From contig MVBO01000005.1 of assembly GCA_002261195.1 (NCBI GenBank), positions 134,952 to 198,951 of the forward strand: DNA of 64,000 nt. The letters are read 5' to 3'. Positions within the stretch are counted from its first letter, which is position 1; the number at the start of each line of letters is the position of its first letter. The notes below the pieces were generated by a model. The model was given only the letters and a program-made list of their open reading frames with translations, made no database searches and had not been told where the DNA came from. Source of the stretch: Bifiguratus adelaidae (Eukaryota; Mucoromycota; Endogonomycetes; Endogonales). A program made the translations under genes and the position numbers. Positions 1 through 11,907 of this stretch are shown here, piece after piece.

Positions 1-350
1 CGGGAAATTGATCCTTTTATACAATGCTTATCATGACGATAAACACTGTCGTGAGAACATCGAGGAGATAGGAACACACAATGGAGCATTCGCGTGACCG
101 CCATCTTTGGCCATTTCCATAAATGGTAAGGATCACTCGTCCGATTCTTCGGGACGTGAGATTACTTGGGCGGACAGTGCGGTGGTCGCAACCTCAAACG
201 CGATGCGGCAAGGCCGCTATGGGTACCTTTTGTCGGACCATGGATATATTGGAAGCGACAAACAAGATGATTTTGGTGTTTCACAGGTAGATACATTATG
301 AGATCAGGGATAAAGCCTGCCTAAACCTGATCCTTCCGGAAGCTCATGGT
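1..350. other. Left edge, no gene recognised
   Basis: This stretch lies downstream of the minus-strand transporter. An open frame at 107-301 (plus) encodes 64 residues with no motif I recognise and no convincing splice partners. The other frames are interrupted repeatedly. It could hold the end of a gene cut by the window edge, or only 3' flank. Confidence 0.4.
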
Positions 351-2219
351 TCATAGGGATGGAGCGGAGCTTGTCACGTGTTCCATTGACAACTTATACC
401 CAACATACATATTTTCTTGGTTGGTCAGATCCCGTCTGGCGATATCCACCAATTCTTCCCATGTGGGTTGTTTATCGCCTTGCAATGCATCTCTGCGCTT
501 GTTCTCGCGCCATAGCGCCCACCGAATGAAGAGGATGAGAAGCGTACAGACAGCTCAACAGAATAAGCGTAATGGTGAGACCGCGGTAGTAGGTGGGTGG
601 ATCAGCAAAGCATTGGGGAGCAATAATGTTGCCGATGGCGTATCCGACCATATAGACGGCGTGAGCGGTGACCTTTTTGGTGTGACCAACAAACCTTTGA
701 GGAAGCCATGATAGCCCAATGATGAAGGTCACGGTAAATGATACGACAACGTATGTACCGAGGAGTAGGCCGGCGACGTTGTCACGCGGTGAGGTAAACA
801 ACATCACTGTACCAACGACCAAGGGTACCCAGTAAAAGCACCTGACATAGGCGCTGTGATTTGAGTCGAGCTCTTAGCCATTCGCCACCGACTTGAAATA
901 TTATGAGCGTGGCACCTGTTGGTAGTGATAGGAGGATGTTGTCAAAGGAGCTGAAGCCGAAGCCTTGAGTGTTCAAGTGTCCAAATGCTGAAACGTTCCA
1001 GTCAGTCTCCAAACGTGTGATTCCAAACAGAGAATGGTACAACATACTTTGAATTGGGTTACAAATCATAGTGAGGGCAACAGAGATGATAAAGAGCTAC
1101 ATATGCGGATCCAAAAGACATTCTTTTACCTGATAAACCTTGACGGGCGTTGCTCCTCGTCTCGCAGCATGAACTCCAAGAGAGCCTTTTCTTCTAGAGT
1201 AAGCCAGTTAGCGTCGCTAGGTGATCCGGCATAGGTGAAGCTGTGCATGGAAATGTTAAGACAAATGCGATTCACATGAAATTGATCACTTACTTACGAT
1301 GCAATTATATGACAACCAAACGTGAGTAGTCCGGGAAGAAGAAAACACCTTTGCCAGCTCTTTACGCGTCCCCATACATCCCTGTGCGAGATGCGCAGGC
1401 CGATCAATGATCCGAACATGGCTAAGACACGAAGATAGCTATCAGTCTCAACACCCAGGGCCGATCACAAAATTTTGCTCGAAATCCGTTGGCACGAAAC
1501 CAGTACCCTATCCGAGAAGCCATATCTTTCTATCGTAAAACAGCGACGTCGACAAGGTGAATGCCGGTGTCACACTAGGATTTGGTTCATGATTGATCCC
1601 ATCATGAATGACAGAACCGGCGTTTATGCTTACCCAGCTTCCAGTACACCGAGAAAGAATCGAACTGTCATCAGAGCCGGGATTGATGAGGCAGCATGGC
1701 AACAGAAAATAGTACCCCACAAAGCGAGCGTGATGGAGATGTACTTGCCAATGGGAAAGCATTGCATGAGGAAGTTGGACGGAATTTCGGCGAGGAGGAA
1801 ACCAAATAAAAGATGGAGGTAAGCCAGTTGTATTGACTAGGACTAAGCTTTGCTTCCTTTAGTATACCGAGAATGGCCGCTAAACCTAAGCACCACAAGC
1901 ACACGGCGAGAGAGAGGTAAAAGGTGGAGTTCAAACATACTCAATGTTGCATTGTCGAATAATTTGCAGAAAATTATATAGCTCTACATAATGCTTTAGC
2001 CGAAGCTGAAATTCTTCAAAGACAGTTCCAGCCACTTACAGCATGAACGGTATCGTTCGCTTGTCAATTTTCCGCTTGAGCTTCGCTCAGTTTTGACTTG
2101 CTCTGGCGATTCTGGATCATATTTTCGTAATTGTTCCTGCTTCTCGGGAGGCAGCGGCTCCACATACTCTGCTTCTTCTACTCGTGCTTTTTCTGTGTCA
2201 ATGGTATACACAACGCCAT
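351..2219 (-). pseudogene. Dal5-type MFS anion/allantoate permease, reading frame broken several times
   Basis: Proton-coupled plasma-membrane transporter of the fungal allantoate permease family (MFS), which imports organic anions such as allantoate, vitamins or dipeptides. Recognisable pieces in order are an acidic N-terminus, a segment ending KRKIDKRTIPFML, then SPSQYNWLTSIFYL, FLLAEIPSNFLMQCFPIGKY, MTVRFFLGVLEAG, GFGFSSFDNILLSLPTGA, the family-typical GHTKKVTAHAVYMVGYAIGN, and the C-terminal WALWRENKRRD. Short introns separate several pieces, for example between VLEAG and TPAFTLS. No single frame survives even after splicing. Breaks fall near 2190, 2075, 1803, 1528, 860 and 550. At least three (2188-2192, 1802-1803, 1527-1529) are repaired by one more base in a homopolymer. 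The ATG at 2219 is chosen because that repair joins it to the conserved frame. This is either a decaying gene or one carrying assembly indels. The family call is secure, the substrate is not. Confidence 0.7.
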
Positions 2220-2450
2220 AAAGGTAGTATGCTCCTTTTTATACCGTGATCTTTTCCTTCGGCAAACCATTTCCTGGATCTGAGAACCTTAACTCCTATC
2301 GCGCACAATGGACCCAAATGCGACCCAAATCAGGTGACCCATCGTTTTCCTTAGCAAATTCACGAGTTTATGCTTGACTCTGTTGTCCTGCGCGTGCGGC
2401 AATGCCGCTTATCCGCATTTAGGAAGACTGATAATATGATACAGGGTATA

Positions 2451-4108
2451 TTAGAAGGCGAGAAAGAGAGTTCGCTTCTTTCCCAATGGGTAGACAATAA
2501 GATCAGCGAGAAATATACCTATAGTAATCGAGATGGCAATCAGGATCATTTGGCCCGCAAACTTCGTGCCTTGGATGGAATTTTGTTCAAGAAGGGACAA
2601 GACGCTCTCTACACTGAACAAAGTTTAGTCCCACGCTTGCGTTGTGCATAGCTTACCCTAAACTTCCCGGAGCGAGAATAACTATACCGGATAATAGAGG
2701 CGCAAAAGCGAATCCACGCTGAGGGATATGACGATCCAGGGAAACAGCGGTATATACAGCAAGGGAGAAATCGTCATGCCCGTCGCCTGCTCCGTAGTAT
2801 CGGGATGAAAGGCTTCCCAAGTTTGACTCCCAATCTCCAGTCCATGGCCAAGAAAGAGTGACACCATGAGGGAATAGGCCATCCGGATGGTGCCGGAAAG
2901 GATATTGTGTGAAGACAATTCCATAATGGCGCATGTAAGTGTGTATCCTGGTAGTAGCATGACGATGGCTCCAAGTGCTGTGGTTGAGAAGGTGACATAA
3001 TGATGCAAGGATCGAATTATGATGGCAATGATCGATGCACACTCTATCTCATACACATTGCCAAACATTGGATTTCGCTGGGCCAGAAGCGAAAGGATGC
3101 CTACGACCAGACCGAGAAACCCACAGACAACGCCAGCGATAAGGGTACCATTAAAGAAGATAAGACAGAACAAGGCGCTCACCACACCAAAGGATGCGAG
3201 GATCGGCAAGGCACCCCAAGTAGGTGGTGACATGAAGACCTTGTCGAGTTGCATCATGCCTTGACTGACCGTAATACGCATTTTTGCCACATCACAGGCA
3301 ACACGATCAACTTTAGCGAGTTTGTCCATATCGAAACCGGCTGATAATCGTAATAGATGCGTTTCGGAGGTATGTGTTTCCGGATCACCAAAACTGATGA
3401 GCATCAAACCGGGTATGTATGCGTAACTACCATCGACATTGAGTGTTCTGGATGAGTGTACCAGTGCGTCCTCCTAGAAGGCATCTTCAATGTTGAGACC
3501 ACTTTTGCATCCAATGACATGGGCCAATGACTTACAATGCGATGTGCGGGTGCTCCATATCGAACCAATCCCTTTCCCAACTTGACAAGAAAATCCTGCT
3601 TCTCAAGCATGTTATTTAGCGCTTGTGCAATGACCTTGGCGTCCTCACTGAATTGCGCATCCGACGATGTGGGTGAATCCTTGTCGTCTTCACTTTCGGT
3701 ACTTGGTCGACGACTCTGCGGAAGTTTTGGGCCATACAATCGCTCGCGCCTTCTTTTTTTCGCACGCAACCGCTGTCTTTGACGATCTTTCCGTAACGTC
3801 TCTATAAATTTGAGTCGCAAAAGTTGAGAAAGTACACCTGCTCCTCGCAAGGCGCTAGAGGACGATGAAGAGGTGGACATGGCTAATTTTGGCAAAGGCG
3901 TTGCCTGGTCCTCTATTTCCAAAGTCAAATGTTCCTTTTGGCCATCCTTGCCATCTTCGTGGCTCGTAATATGGTGTAGATTGAATGTTGGTGGGGATCG
4001 GAGAATAGTCTGAGAGAGGAGTCCATCATGATGCTCCAGAGGATGTGAAGTGGTGATCAATGGCGGAGATTCTGTTGAGGTGTGATTGACAAAGTACTGA
4101 TATGCCAT
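2451..4108 (-). CDS. ThrE-family threonine/serine exporter-like protein (Prm10-like), internally shortened
   Basis: Multi-pass membrane protein of the ThrE family (PF06738 plus PF12821). The fungal members resemble yeast Prm10 and have no settled function. The first 160 or so residues are hydrophilic, with a basic RQRQRLRAKKRRRERL tract. The family signature LVRYGAPAHRIEDAL is recovered by splicing a short intron (about 3480-3537). Five or so hydrophobic segments follow. The C-terminus, after another small intron near 2610-2650, reads FAGQMILIAISITIGIFLAD and ends YPLGKKRTLFLAF, which is typical of the family. Between LLYIPLFPW and GFAFAPLLSGIVILAPGSLG the frame changes near 2715-2745. About 60 residues that normally carry two membrane helices are missing. 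The protein as written would therefore have too few helices. Start ATG at 4108 opens the only long N-terminal frame. Confidence 0.72.
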
Positions 4109-4643
4109 GCTCTCAAGAAAGAGAAATCTAATCGCATGGTATGGAAAAGTATTTTAAAGCCGGATATCGAAGGTACGTATTACCTCAAACGGGTATCTGC
4201 GCGTGAACACTAAACAGCCTATCGGAGATTGCTACAACTGGCGCTGTTGCTGACACAATATGCGGGTAGGTGCATCTGTTAGGGCGATGGTCCGAATTGG
4301 ATCCGATTGCATGGAATGGTCAATTTGGAAACCTCATCTGGATTTTCATTGCTCAATTGTGAATCTCGTCCGTCCGATCGTTGAGTATGCGCATGCATAC
4401 GGAATTGTATGAATTACTGCAATGGAATTCCCATTGATGATTTCGTATTGCATTCAATGAAGATCGATGAATACGTGTCAAAGAGTCTAATGCTTACAGT
4501 AGCCATGTAGAGAATATCATCTTTTTCGAGCACAACAGGGTCTTGCTCTGTGGCATCGGATACCTCAGCACGCCGTACAATGAATGAAATGAATTAATAG
4601 CTTTGTTGGTGATCGGCCGTGAGGTTCTTTGCGAGGCACACCA
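4109..4643. other. Intergenic region between divergent ThrE-like and EMC8 genes
   Basis: Shared upstream region of 535 bp. It is AT-richer than the flanking genes, with several runs resembling GATTGCATGGAATGG, but I see no clear TATA box, no RNA gene and no conserved open frame. Confidence 0.5.
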
Positions 4644-5465
4644 ATGGTTCAATACACACTATCGGCCGCTGCCTACGGCGTACCGATTCTGCACGCACTC
4701 AAATACCCAGCATCGGAGGTGCTGGGTTTAATATTAGGCAAGCAAGAAGGCGATGACAAGAATGTAACCATAGAAACAAGTATTCCATTGCTTCATCAGT
4801 GGACAGTCTTGACGCCGATGTTGGAAGTTGCTCTGGAGCAGGTAAAGCTTTTGTGCACTAAGCCGCGGTGACAAGGTGCAAGACTCAACTGAGTCGTCTT
4901 ATTTCATCTTTAGGCTGATCTGTATGCCACCAAGCGTAACCTCAAGATTTCCGGATTGTATTACGCCGGCGCTTCGTCGTCAGGACTCACCATTCCTTCT
5001 CACGTCACCAAGATAGCTGAGAAGATACGCAACAACAGCACATTTGATACGCCTATACTCGCGGTTCGTTAGCAGGTGATTCAGGTGACGCAATTGAGGA
5101 CTAAATGTCTCTTTAGATTGACAACAATAAGGTGAAGGATGACCAGCTTGATACGATGCTGGTGGTAAGCCATTCCGGCAGCATGCTTAGTCATATTGAC
5201 TAACTGTGCTTTGTTGCGCCTTCATCAGCCCTTCCTGTACAAGGATAACCAATGGCGCGCTCAGCGGACAACATTCGGGGCGGTCGACGCGACAGCTTCG
5301 GTTCAAAGCATATCCTTTACACTTCAAGACAAACAACAATCGCTCAACGCGATAGAGGCTGTACTTGACAAGCAGGGTTATGACAAGCTTGTAGATTTTG
5401 ACGATCACTTGGAAGATGTCAGCCTGGATTGGTTCTCCGCCGAGACTCTGATATCTGCAAAATAG
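4644..5465 (+). CDS. EMC8: ER membrane protein complex subunit 8/9 (EMC8)
   Basis: Cytosolic subunit of the ER membrane protein complex, which inserts tail-anchored and multi-pass proteins into the ER. It belongs to the UPF0172/MPN-like family. Four exons fit well: 4644-4841, 4914-5063, 5117-5164 and 5229-5465. They give about 210 residues, the usual EMC8 length. Conserved blocks are AAYGVPILHALKYPASEVLG at the N-terminus, ISGLYYAGASSSG in the middle, and LVDFDDHLEDVSLDWFSAE near the end, close to the family's LVDFD-HLDD-SLDW motif. The metal-ligand motif of true JAMM proteases is absent, as expected for EMC8. An in-frame ATG lies five codons upstream at 4629. I prefer 4644 because MVQYTLSAAAYG aligns with the family start. 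The frame is intact although genes on both sides are broken. Confidence 0.9.
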
Positions 5466-5992
5466 AGAATGACAGGGATGCCTTCTATCACCATATAATT
5501 TTGTCTTATCTCTCTGTTTGTCACCGGGACTGGTCAAATATGTGTCAGCCAACAATGTGGCGATTAATAAGTTAACACGTAATATCTAGATTGGCTTAAA
5601 TCGGACCTGAGCCTCACCTGGCTGAGCCAACATATATACGTCTTTAATACGGACACTTGCAGTCTACCACCGACGAGAACAAGACCCGCCGAAACTCTCA
5701 CAGTCACCCTAGCATCGCAAGTTCAATCTGACGAGAGATCTTAAAATATGCAAGAGTGCATTGTCCCCACCCGAGTATCAACCTGTTTACCCCAGAAGGT
5801 CACACATACGTTCCGACATTCGCAATGGTGGTCAGTTGTCAAAAGCAAGACGACGGATGACATCACCAGGGCCTTAACGCTCGAGCGTTGCCTAATATGG
5901 CATGAGCACAGGGTACGCGTTCGATCACTGCCATTCTAGTAATTTGGCTCCCGGCATATATAGAACGAGGGAGGCGATAAACGCCGAACTCC
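5466..5992. other. Intergenic region upstream of the sedolisin gene
   Basis: Promoter region of 527 bp between two plus-strand genes. It holds the TATA element described separately. A 63-codon open frame at 5748-5939 has no recognisable motif and is probably chance. Confidence 0.5.
5957..5963 (+). promoter_or_regulatory. TATA box of the sedolisin gene
   Basis: TATATAG lies 30 bp upstream of the ATG at 5993 and 81 bp upstream of the in-frame ATG at 6044. If transcription starts 25-35 bp downstream, the leader before 5993 would be almost nil, which slightly favours 6044 as the start codon. Confidence 0.5.
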
Positions 5993-7719
5993 ATGAGTTG
6001 CAACCCGTTGCCTTATCTGCGTAGAGCATTCGGAACAAGACCAATGCCAGTCTCGCAGCGTGTTAACTTACCTTTTACTCACCACAACATACCTTCCGGT
6101 GCCAAGTCGCACGCTCCTGTTGACCCTGAGCAGCACTTGGATGTGACAGTGTACTTGAGACCTGCAAGCAATGAGCTGAAGCAAGTCATTGACGATATTG
6201 TGGCTGGCAAACGCCAGCCCTTTACGCGTGAAAAATATCAGCACAAGTTTGGGGCAAGCGACAAGGATATTGAACACATGAGAAAGTTCGCCGATGAACA
6301 CCATCTCAAGGTGAAGCACGTACATCATGCTGCGCGCAGTATGGTTCTTGATGGCTCTGTAAAGCACATCTGTGCCGCATTTCCAAGCAAAAATTGACAA
6401 TTACGACTTTGAAAGGGATGGCAAAAAGTACTCTCACCGATACCAGTCTGGAGCTCTTTCTGTGCCCCAGACCTACGCCGATTTGATCACCGGAGTCTTT
6501 GGTTTTGACACTCGACCCAGCGCTAGACCCTTGTACCACCGCCGTAAAGCCTCAGCAGCAGCCGCCGCTACGGGATCGTTCAATCCCAATCAAGTCGCTC
6601 AGCTCTACAACTTTCCGACTCAGGGCAATGGCTCGGGCCAGACCGTCGGCATTATTGAACTCGGCGGTGGCTACGATGCCAACCAACTTTCGCAGTACTT
6701 TAATTCCCTTGGCGTCTCGCCCACCCCTGTCGTATCTGACGTATCGGTAGATGGCGGCTCAAACTCTCCTTCGGACCCTAACGGAGCCGACGGTGAAGTC
6801 CAACTTGACATTGAAGTGGTCGGATGCGTTGCCCCTGGAGCCAAGATTGTTGTGTACTTCGCTCCCAATACCGACCAAGGCTTCGTTGACGCCATCACAC
6901 AGGCCGTTCATGACACGACCAACAAGCCTTCTATCTTGTCCATCAGCTGGGGCAGCGCCGAATCTGCCTGGACATCGCAAGCCCGCGATAGCATGGATCA
7001 GGCTTTCCAAGCTGCAGCCTCCATGGGCGTCACTGTTTGCGTTGCTGCCGGCGATACCGGTAGCCAAGATAGTGGTACCGGCAACAATGTCGATTTTCCC
7101 GCTTCGAACCCTTATGTGCTTGGATGCGGAGGCACATTCTTGCAAGGCAAGGGCAATCAAATCACGAGCGAGACGGTCTGGGATGACAACCCCACCTCTT
7201 CGGCCACAGGCGGTGGTGTCAGTCAGGTCTACTCCTTGCCATCATGGCAAGCCAACAAACAAGTCACCGCTACGGGTCAATCGCCTACCGCGCTCACCAT
7301 GCGCGGCGTTCCTGACGTTGCTGGAGACGCTGGTAAGTGGCCGATTTGAATCACAACTTGGTCTAAGCTATCGTCTAGATCCCAACTCCGGCTACAATAT
7401 ATCGGTTGACGGACAAACCACGATTATTGGGGGTACAAGCGCAGTTGCTCCTCTTTGGGCAGGTTTGATCGCCTTGCTCAATGAACAGCTCGGCAAACCG
7501 CTCGGTTACGCGAACCCAACCCTCTACGGCTTGTCCTCTGGTTTCAATGATATTACCTCGGGTAACAATGGAGCCTACCAAGCGCAACAAGGTTGGGATA
7601 CTTGTACTGGTCTTGGATCTCCCAATGGCGCTCAATTGCTTAATGCTCTGCAATCCTCCTCCACCGGAACTGCAGGCCAATCGCTTCACTACCAGAATCC
7701 TCAGAATGCCCGAGTGTAA
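5993..7719 (+). CDS. Kumamolisin-like serine-carboxyl peptidase (sedolisin, S53), one frameshift
   Basis: Acid-active endopeptidase of the sedolisin family, closest by eye to bacterial kumamolisin rather than to fungal tripeptidyl-peptidases. A propeptide (about residues 35-190, with [10 protein letters not shown] and [14 protein letters not shown]) precedes the catalytic domain. [14 protein letters not shown] opens the domain. GEVQLDIEV supplies the catalytic Glu and Asp, AAGDTGS the oxyanion Asp, and [13 protein letters not shown] the nucleophilic Ser. FNDIT and [12 protein letters not shown] near the end form the calcium site. A GT-AG intron (7333-7378) splits the codon before DPNSGY, so the gene is eukaryotic and not bacterial contamination. 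No signal peptide is visible from either ATG (5993 or 6044). At 6383-6384 one extra C shifts the frame inside the propeptide (AAF then QAKIDNYD). Removing it restores one continuous protein. The stop lies 39 bp before the next start. Confidence 0.88.
7333..7378 (+). other. Spliceosomal intron inside the sedolisin gene
   Basis: GTAAGT donor and CTAG acceptor, 46 bp. Removing it joins VAGDA to DPNSGY in phase, as in kumamolisin-like proteins. It shows that the bacterial-type protease is encoded in a eukaryotic nuclear genome. Confidence 0.85.
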
Positions 7720-7758
7720 ATTTGTGTCCATTGTTTGAATACATCCGATGCCTTTGGA

Positions 7759-10700
7759 ATGTGCGCATTGTTGGGTAGACGAGGAGGGTTTGGCTCGCTG
7801 AAATGGCTTTACATTCGTCCTGTATCGACTAAAGTACCCAAACCTCAGCGGCCCATGGCCAAAAGTTATGATCCCGTGAGTGTTTGCGGATTGACATGGC
7901 GTCCTGAACACTAGCTCATGAAGCGTTAGAGCGTCGTGGAACAAGGGTGGTATGAGTGGTGGGAGAGTGAAGGTGAGAAGATTCATGCGCTCGCTGCTCA
8001 AGCCCCCTTACGGACTTGCGCGTATGCCCTCTAGGTTTCTTTACGCGTTCCAGTGCTCAGACGTCTGGTCTCGCGCGTCAACCCGAATATACCATGATTA
8101 CGCCGCCTCCCAATGTCACAGGATCCCTTCATATCGGTCACGCATTGACCTTTAGCATACAGGTATGCGTGCGGTGCCGGATGATGATTGCTCATGCTCA
8201 TGTTATGAATATTAAACCTTCCAGGATGCCTTGGTACGTTGGAGGAGAATGAAGGGCGAAGACGTCAAGTGGATTCCTGGCATAGATCATGCCGGTATCG
8301 GCACGCAATCGGTGGTGGAAAAGGATTTGATGCGACGAAAACAGGTATGTCAGTGTCCATCATGATTCATTAATCCTCAACATTTGATCAGATATCAAGG
8401 CATGATTTGGGAAGAGACGCTTTTATTGAGCAAGTGTATACCTGGAAGGAGACCTACGGAAACAAGATTATAGACCAAATTGTAAGTATAGGCCTCAGCG
8501 TGGTGGAATCAAGATACGTGTTCATTATTCGCCATTTAGAGAAAGCTCGGTGTGTCTGTCGACTGGGAAAGGTCCTTCTTTACCATGGATACCCTCCGAA
8601 GTGAAGCGGTGACTGCAGCCTTTTGTCAATTGCACAAAGATAGGCTTATCTACCGAGATACCCGTCTCATCAATTGGTGTTGTGCTTTACAGACGGCTAT
8701 ATCGGACATCGAAGTAGAGCACGAAACGATACAGGGTAGAACGTTATTGGAAGTGCCGAGTGGACCAGAAAAGTACGTGGCGAGGTTTATTGAGGTTCTT
8801 GTACTCATGCTTTTCGTAGGGTGGAATTTGGAGTATTGCACGAGTTTGCTTATCCACTAGAGCATCCCGCCGAGGACATCAAGGAGTTGGTTGTAGCAAC
8901 AACACGCGTCGAGACGATGATTGGTGATTGTGCTGTTGCCGTTCATCCTGAAGATCCGCGATATAGGGTACGTAGCCGTGGTTTTGGAGCTTCCGTTCGT
9001 TGACAACTTCTAGAATGTCCAAGGTAAATTTCTGATTCACCCTATCACTGGTGCAAGGATACCTATTATTGCTGATGCGCATTTGGTGGATCCCCATTTT
9101 GGCACTGGTGCCGTCAAGGTGAGGGTCACCTTCATTTTATGAGACACAATGTATTCATTCATGCCAGATCACACCTGCACATGATGCCAATGATTATGCG
9201 TGTGCAAGAAGGCATGGTTTGGCGTTTACCTCAATTTTCGATTTGCGCGGTAGGGTGACGCTAAACATTCCGCAATTACAGGTGCGATCGTTATGCGGCT
9301 GACTATCCACCACATGCTAAAGATATGCCTTACAGGGACAAGATCGTTTCCTTGCTCGGAAACTCGTCATCAACAGGTTGAAGGAACTTGGATTGTACAG
9401 AGGGAAGGACGAGTCTTACTGCATGAGCGTTGCACGGTGCTCCCGATCCGGCGATATCATCGAGCCGATGTTGCAGCCGCAATGGTGGGTTTGGTGGCAG
9501 ATTCTGCATGGGACCTTTTTGATGACCTTTTGCGCCAAGGTTTGTGCGTGTGGGTGACTTGGCAAGAAGGGTTTTGAAGGCCGTTGACGAAGGAAAGATG
9601 TCGCTGATTCCAGGGTATCACAAGGATGAACTGCAGCGATGGCTAGGTATTGTATCCACATTAAGTCCTGGGTAACGCGCTAAATTTTCCGTAGGTGACA
9701 CTCAAGATTGGTGTATCTCGCGTCAATTGTGGTGGGGACATCGTATACCAGCGTACAGACTCGAATTAGATTTGCCTTCACCATCACCATTGGAAGGTGG
9801 GTTGACCGCAGACTAAAAGCAAGAAGTTTTATCTCTGACTGCTCGCTTTGACATACCCTAGTTCCAAGTTGGGTTGTCGCTCCAACGCTTGAGGAAGCTC
9901 ATGTTCAAGTCAGGGACTTCCTGCAGAGCGCAAACTTACCTTCGACGTCTTCTTATACGTTGCGACAGGTAAGGACAGCTACAGCAATGAAGCAGCCTTC
10001 TGAAGCTAACGGTTTCTCAGGATGAAGACGTATTGGACACTTGGTTCTCTTCCGCACTGCTTCCCCTCTCTGCTTTAGGGTGGAAGGGTGGAAACGGGAT
10101 ACCGGTCAGTTGACCGACTTGATTTCTACGTACATGACTAAAGTTTAACTTGTAGGATCGCTACCCATTGAGTCTCATGGAGACTGGGTTCGATATTCTG
10201 TTTTTTTGGGTGGCTAGGATGGCCATGCTGTGTACATATTTTGTAGACGAGCCCCCCTTCAACGACATTCTCTTGCATGCAATGGTAGCTAGATGCGATG
10301 CGCTAAAGTATTATATGAAATTCCTCATTTTTGTACTTCAGGTTCGCGATTCTCAAGGACGGAAAATGTCGAAGTCACTAGGCAACGTTATTGATCCCTT
10401 GCACATCATTCATGGCGTTTCCCTGGATACCATGATCCAGAATTTGGAGGCTAGTAATCTGAGCAAAACCGAGCAGCAAAGGTAAGACGTTGGCACTCAG
10501 CTTTTCTTCCGTCGCTAAATAATGTGTGCAGGAGCGCGAAACTATTGCAAGCCGAATACCCCCTTGGAATTCAACCCCTTGGCAGCGACGCCCTCCGCTT
10601 AGCCCTACTGGAATATACGCAACAGGCTAGTAATACAAGGTTGGATCAGCACCAGTCATATCTAAAAGCTCTCTAGTCGCGTCAGATCAACATGGACATT

Positions 10701-11907
10701 AAAGAAGTCACGAGTGCTAGCCAATTCGGCAACAAGATCTGGAATCTCGTCAAGTTTGGAAAGACGCACTTTGGTGACAGAAGCAGAAGTCAACTGGAAA
10801 TGAATTCGAGCAAAGTGCAGGATTCTTTGCTCGCCTCCTTCGCTTTATCCCGATTAAGTGCTACCGTGAAGAATGTTGATGTTGCCATGAATCACTATAA
10901 TATTCGGGAGGCTGTGGACGCCGTTCGAACCTTCATCCAAGAGGATCTTTGCGACACGTTCGTTGAATTTTCAAAGTTTTCAATTAGTCAAGAGGTATGT
11001 CTTTGCCTACGAGGCTTTTGTTTACCCATTTCTGACTTTCTTGTAGCCCTCGCTTATCTCCGTACTCTATCATTGCGTGGAGACCTCCATGCGATTGCTT
11101 CACCCATTCATGCCTTACATTACAGAGGTATGCTTTTCTTCAATAGGAAACGTCATCACTGACCTATTCGTTCTCCTTCTCAGGAATTGTGGAATCATTT
11201 GCCGAAGTTAACTCAGGAGTCATCCTCATTAATGCTCGCTTCTTACCCTCAGTACCAGGACTTCTCCCAGTGGAGCAACGAAACCGCCGAGGTTGAATTC
11301 AAGGTACGTGCAAATACCGACAACACTGCGTCCGAGGACTCATTCCTTAGCAGAGCCTGCTGGAAATCATTCACGCCGTACGGTCATTGCGTCAGAACAA
11401 TGGCCTAAGTCTGTCCACCAAAACTAGTACAAAAGTAGTCAGCACCGAGCCAGATTTTATGGCGCCACAAAAGCCTTTGCAACGGTACTTTAATGAAGTT
11501 GTCAAATTCACGCATTCGAGCCAGTTGGAGCTGCTTAGAGTGGATAGGTTTGACGCTGATCCCTACCACGCTCAGGGGTGTGCCGTCAAAGAGGTATCAC
11601 CAACTTTGAAGGTGTATATCCCCTATGAGTCTATACGACAGCATTCTCCATCCGATGCGAACAAAAGACTGATTGCCAAAAGAAAGCTCGAGAAAGTCAT
11701 GGCTGACATCAGCAACTTGGAACATCGCATGCAGGATCCAAATTACGATAACCGCGTACCCGAAACTGTGAAGCAAAAGAACAGGTGAGTCGAGTTGTTC
11801 TGCATCCCCTCAGAAACTGATCAGAAACAAAAATTAGTCGGCGATTAGAGTCGTTGCATGCTCAAAGGGATTCCATACAACAAAACTTGCGCTTGTACAG
11901 TGATTAG
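7759..11907 (+). CDS. Mitochondrial-type valyl-tRNA synthetase (VARS2-like)
   Basis: Class I synthetase that charges tRNA-Val. The ATG at 7759 starts 32 residues with seven Arg/Lys and no acidic residue ([20 protein letters not shown] at the start). This looks like a mitochondrial presequence and reads in frame into MAKSYDP. Motifs present are [17 protein letters not shown] (HIGH), [15 protein letters not shown], editing-domain [56 protein letters not shown] and [14 protein letters not shown] (KMSKS). A C-terminal coiled coil ends RLYSD. About a dozen short introns are used. The frame breaks near 8003-8007 (C run) and 9335-9337 (G run), each restored by one more base. A further irregular stretch of about 60 bp follows QPQWWV near 9490. 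A second, cytosolic ValRS lies 23 kb away. Fungi such as yeast usually make both forms from one gene. Confidence 0.85.

Noticed and set aside
5993..7719. Bacterial contamination as the source of the kumamolisin-like gene
   Set aside because: It contains a clean spliceosomal intron and sits directly between fungal genes on the same strand.
7375..8001. 208-codon minus-strand open frame across the protease/ValRS junction
   Set aside because: Antisense shadow of the sedolisin 3' exon; composition is atypical and no motif is present.
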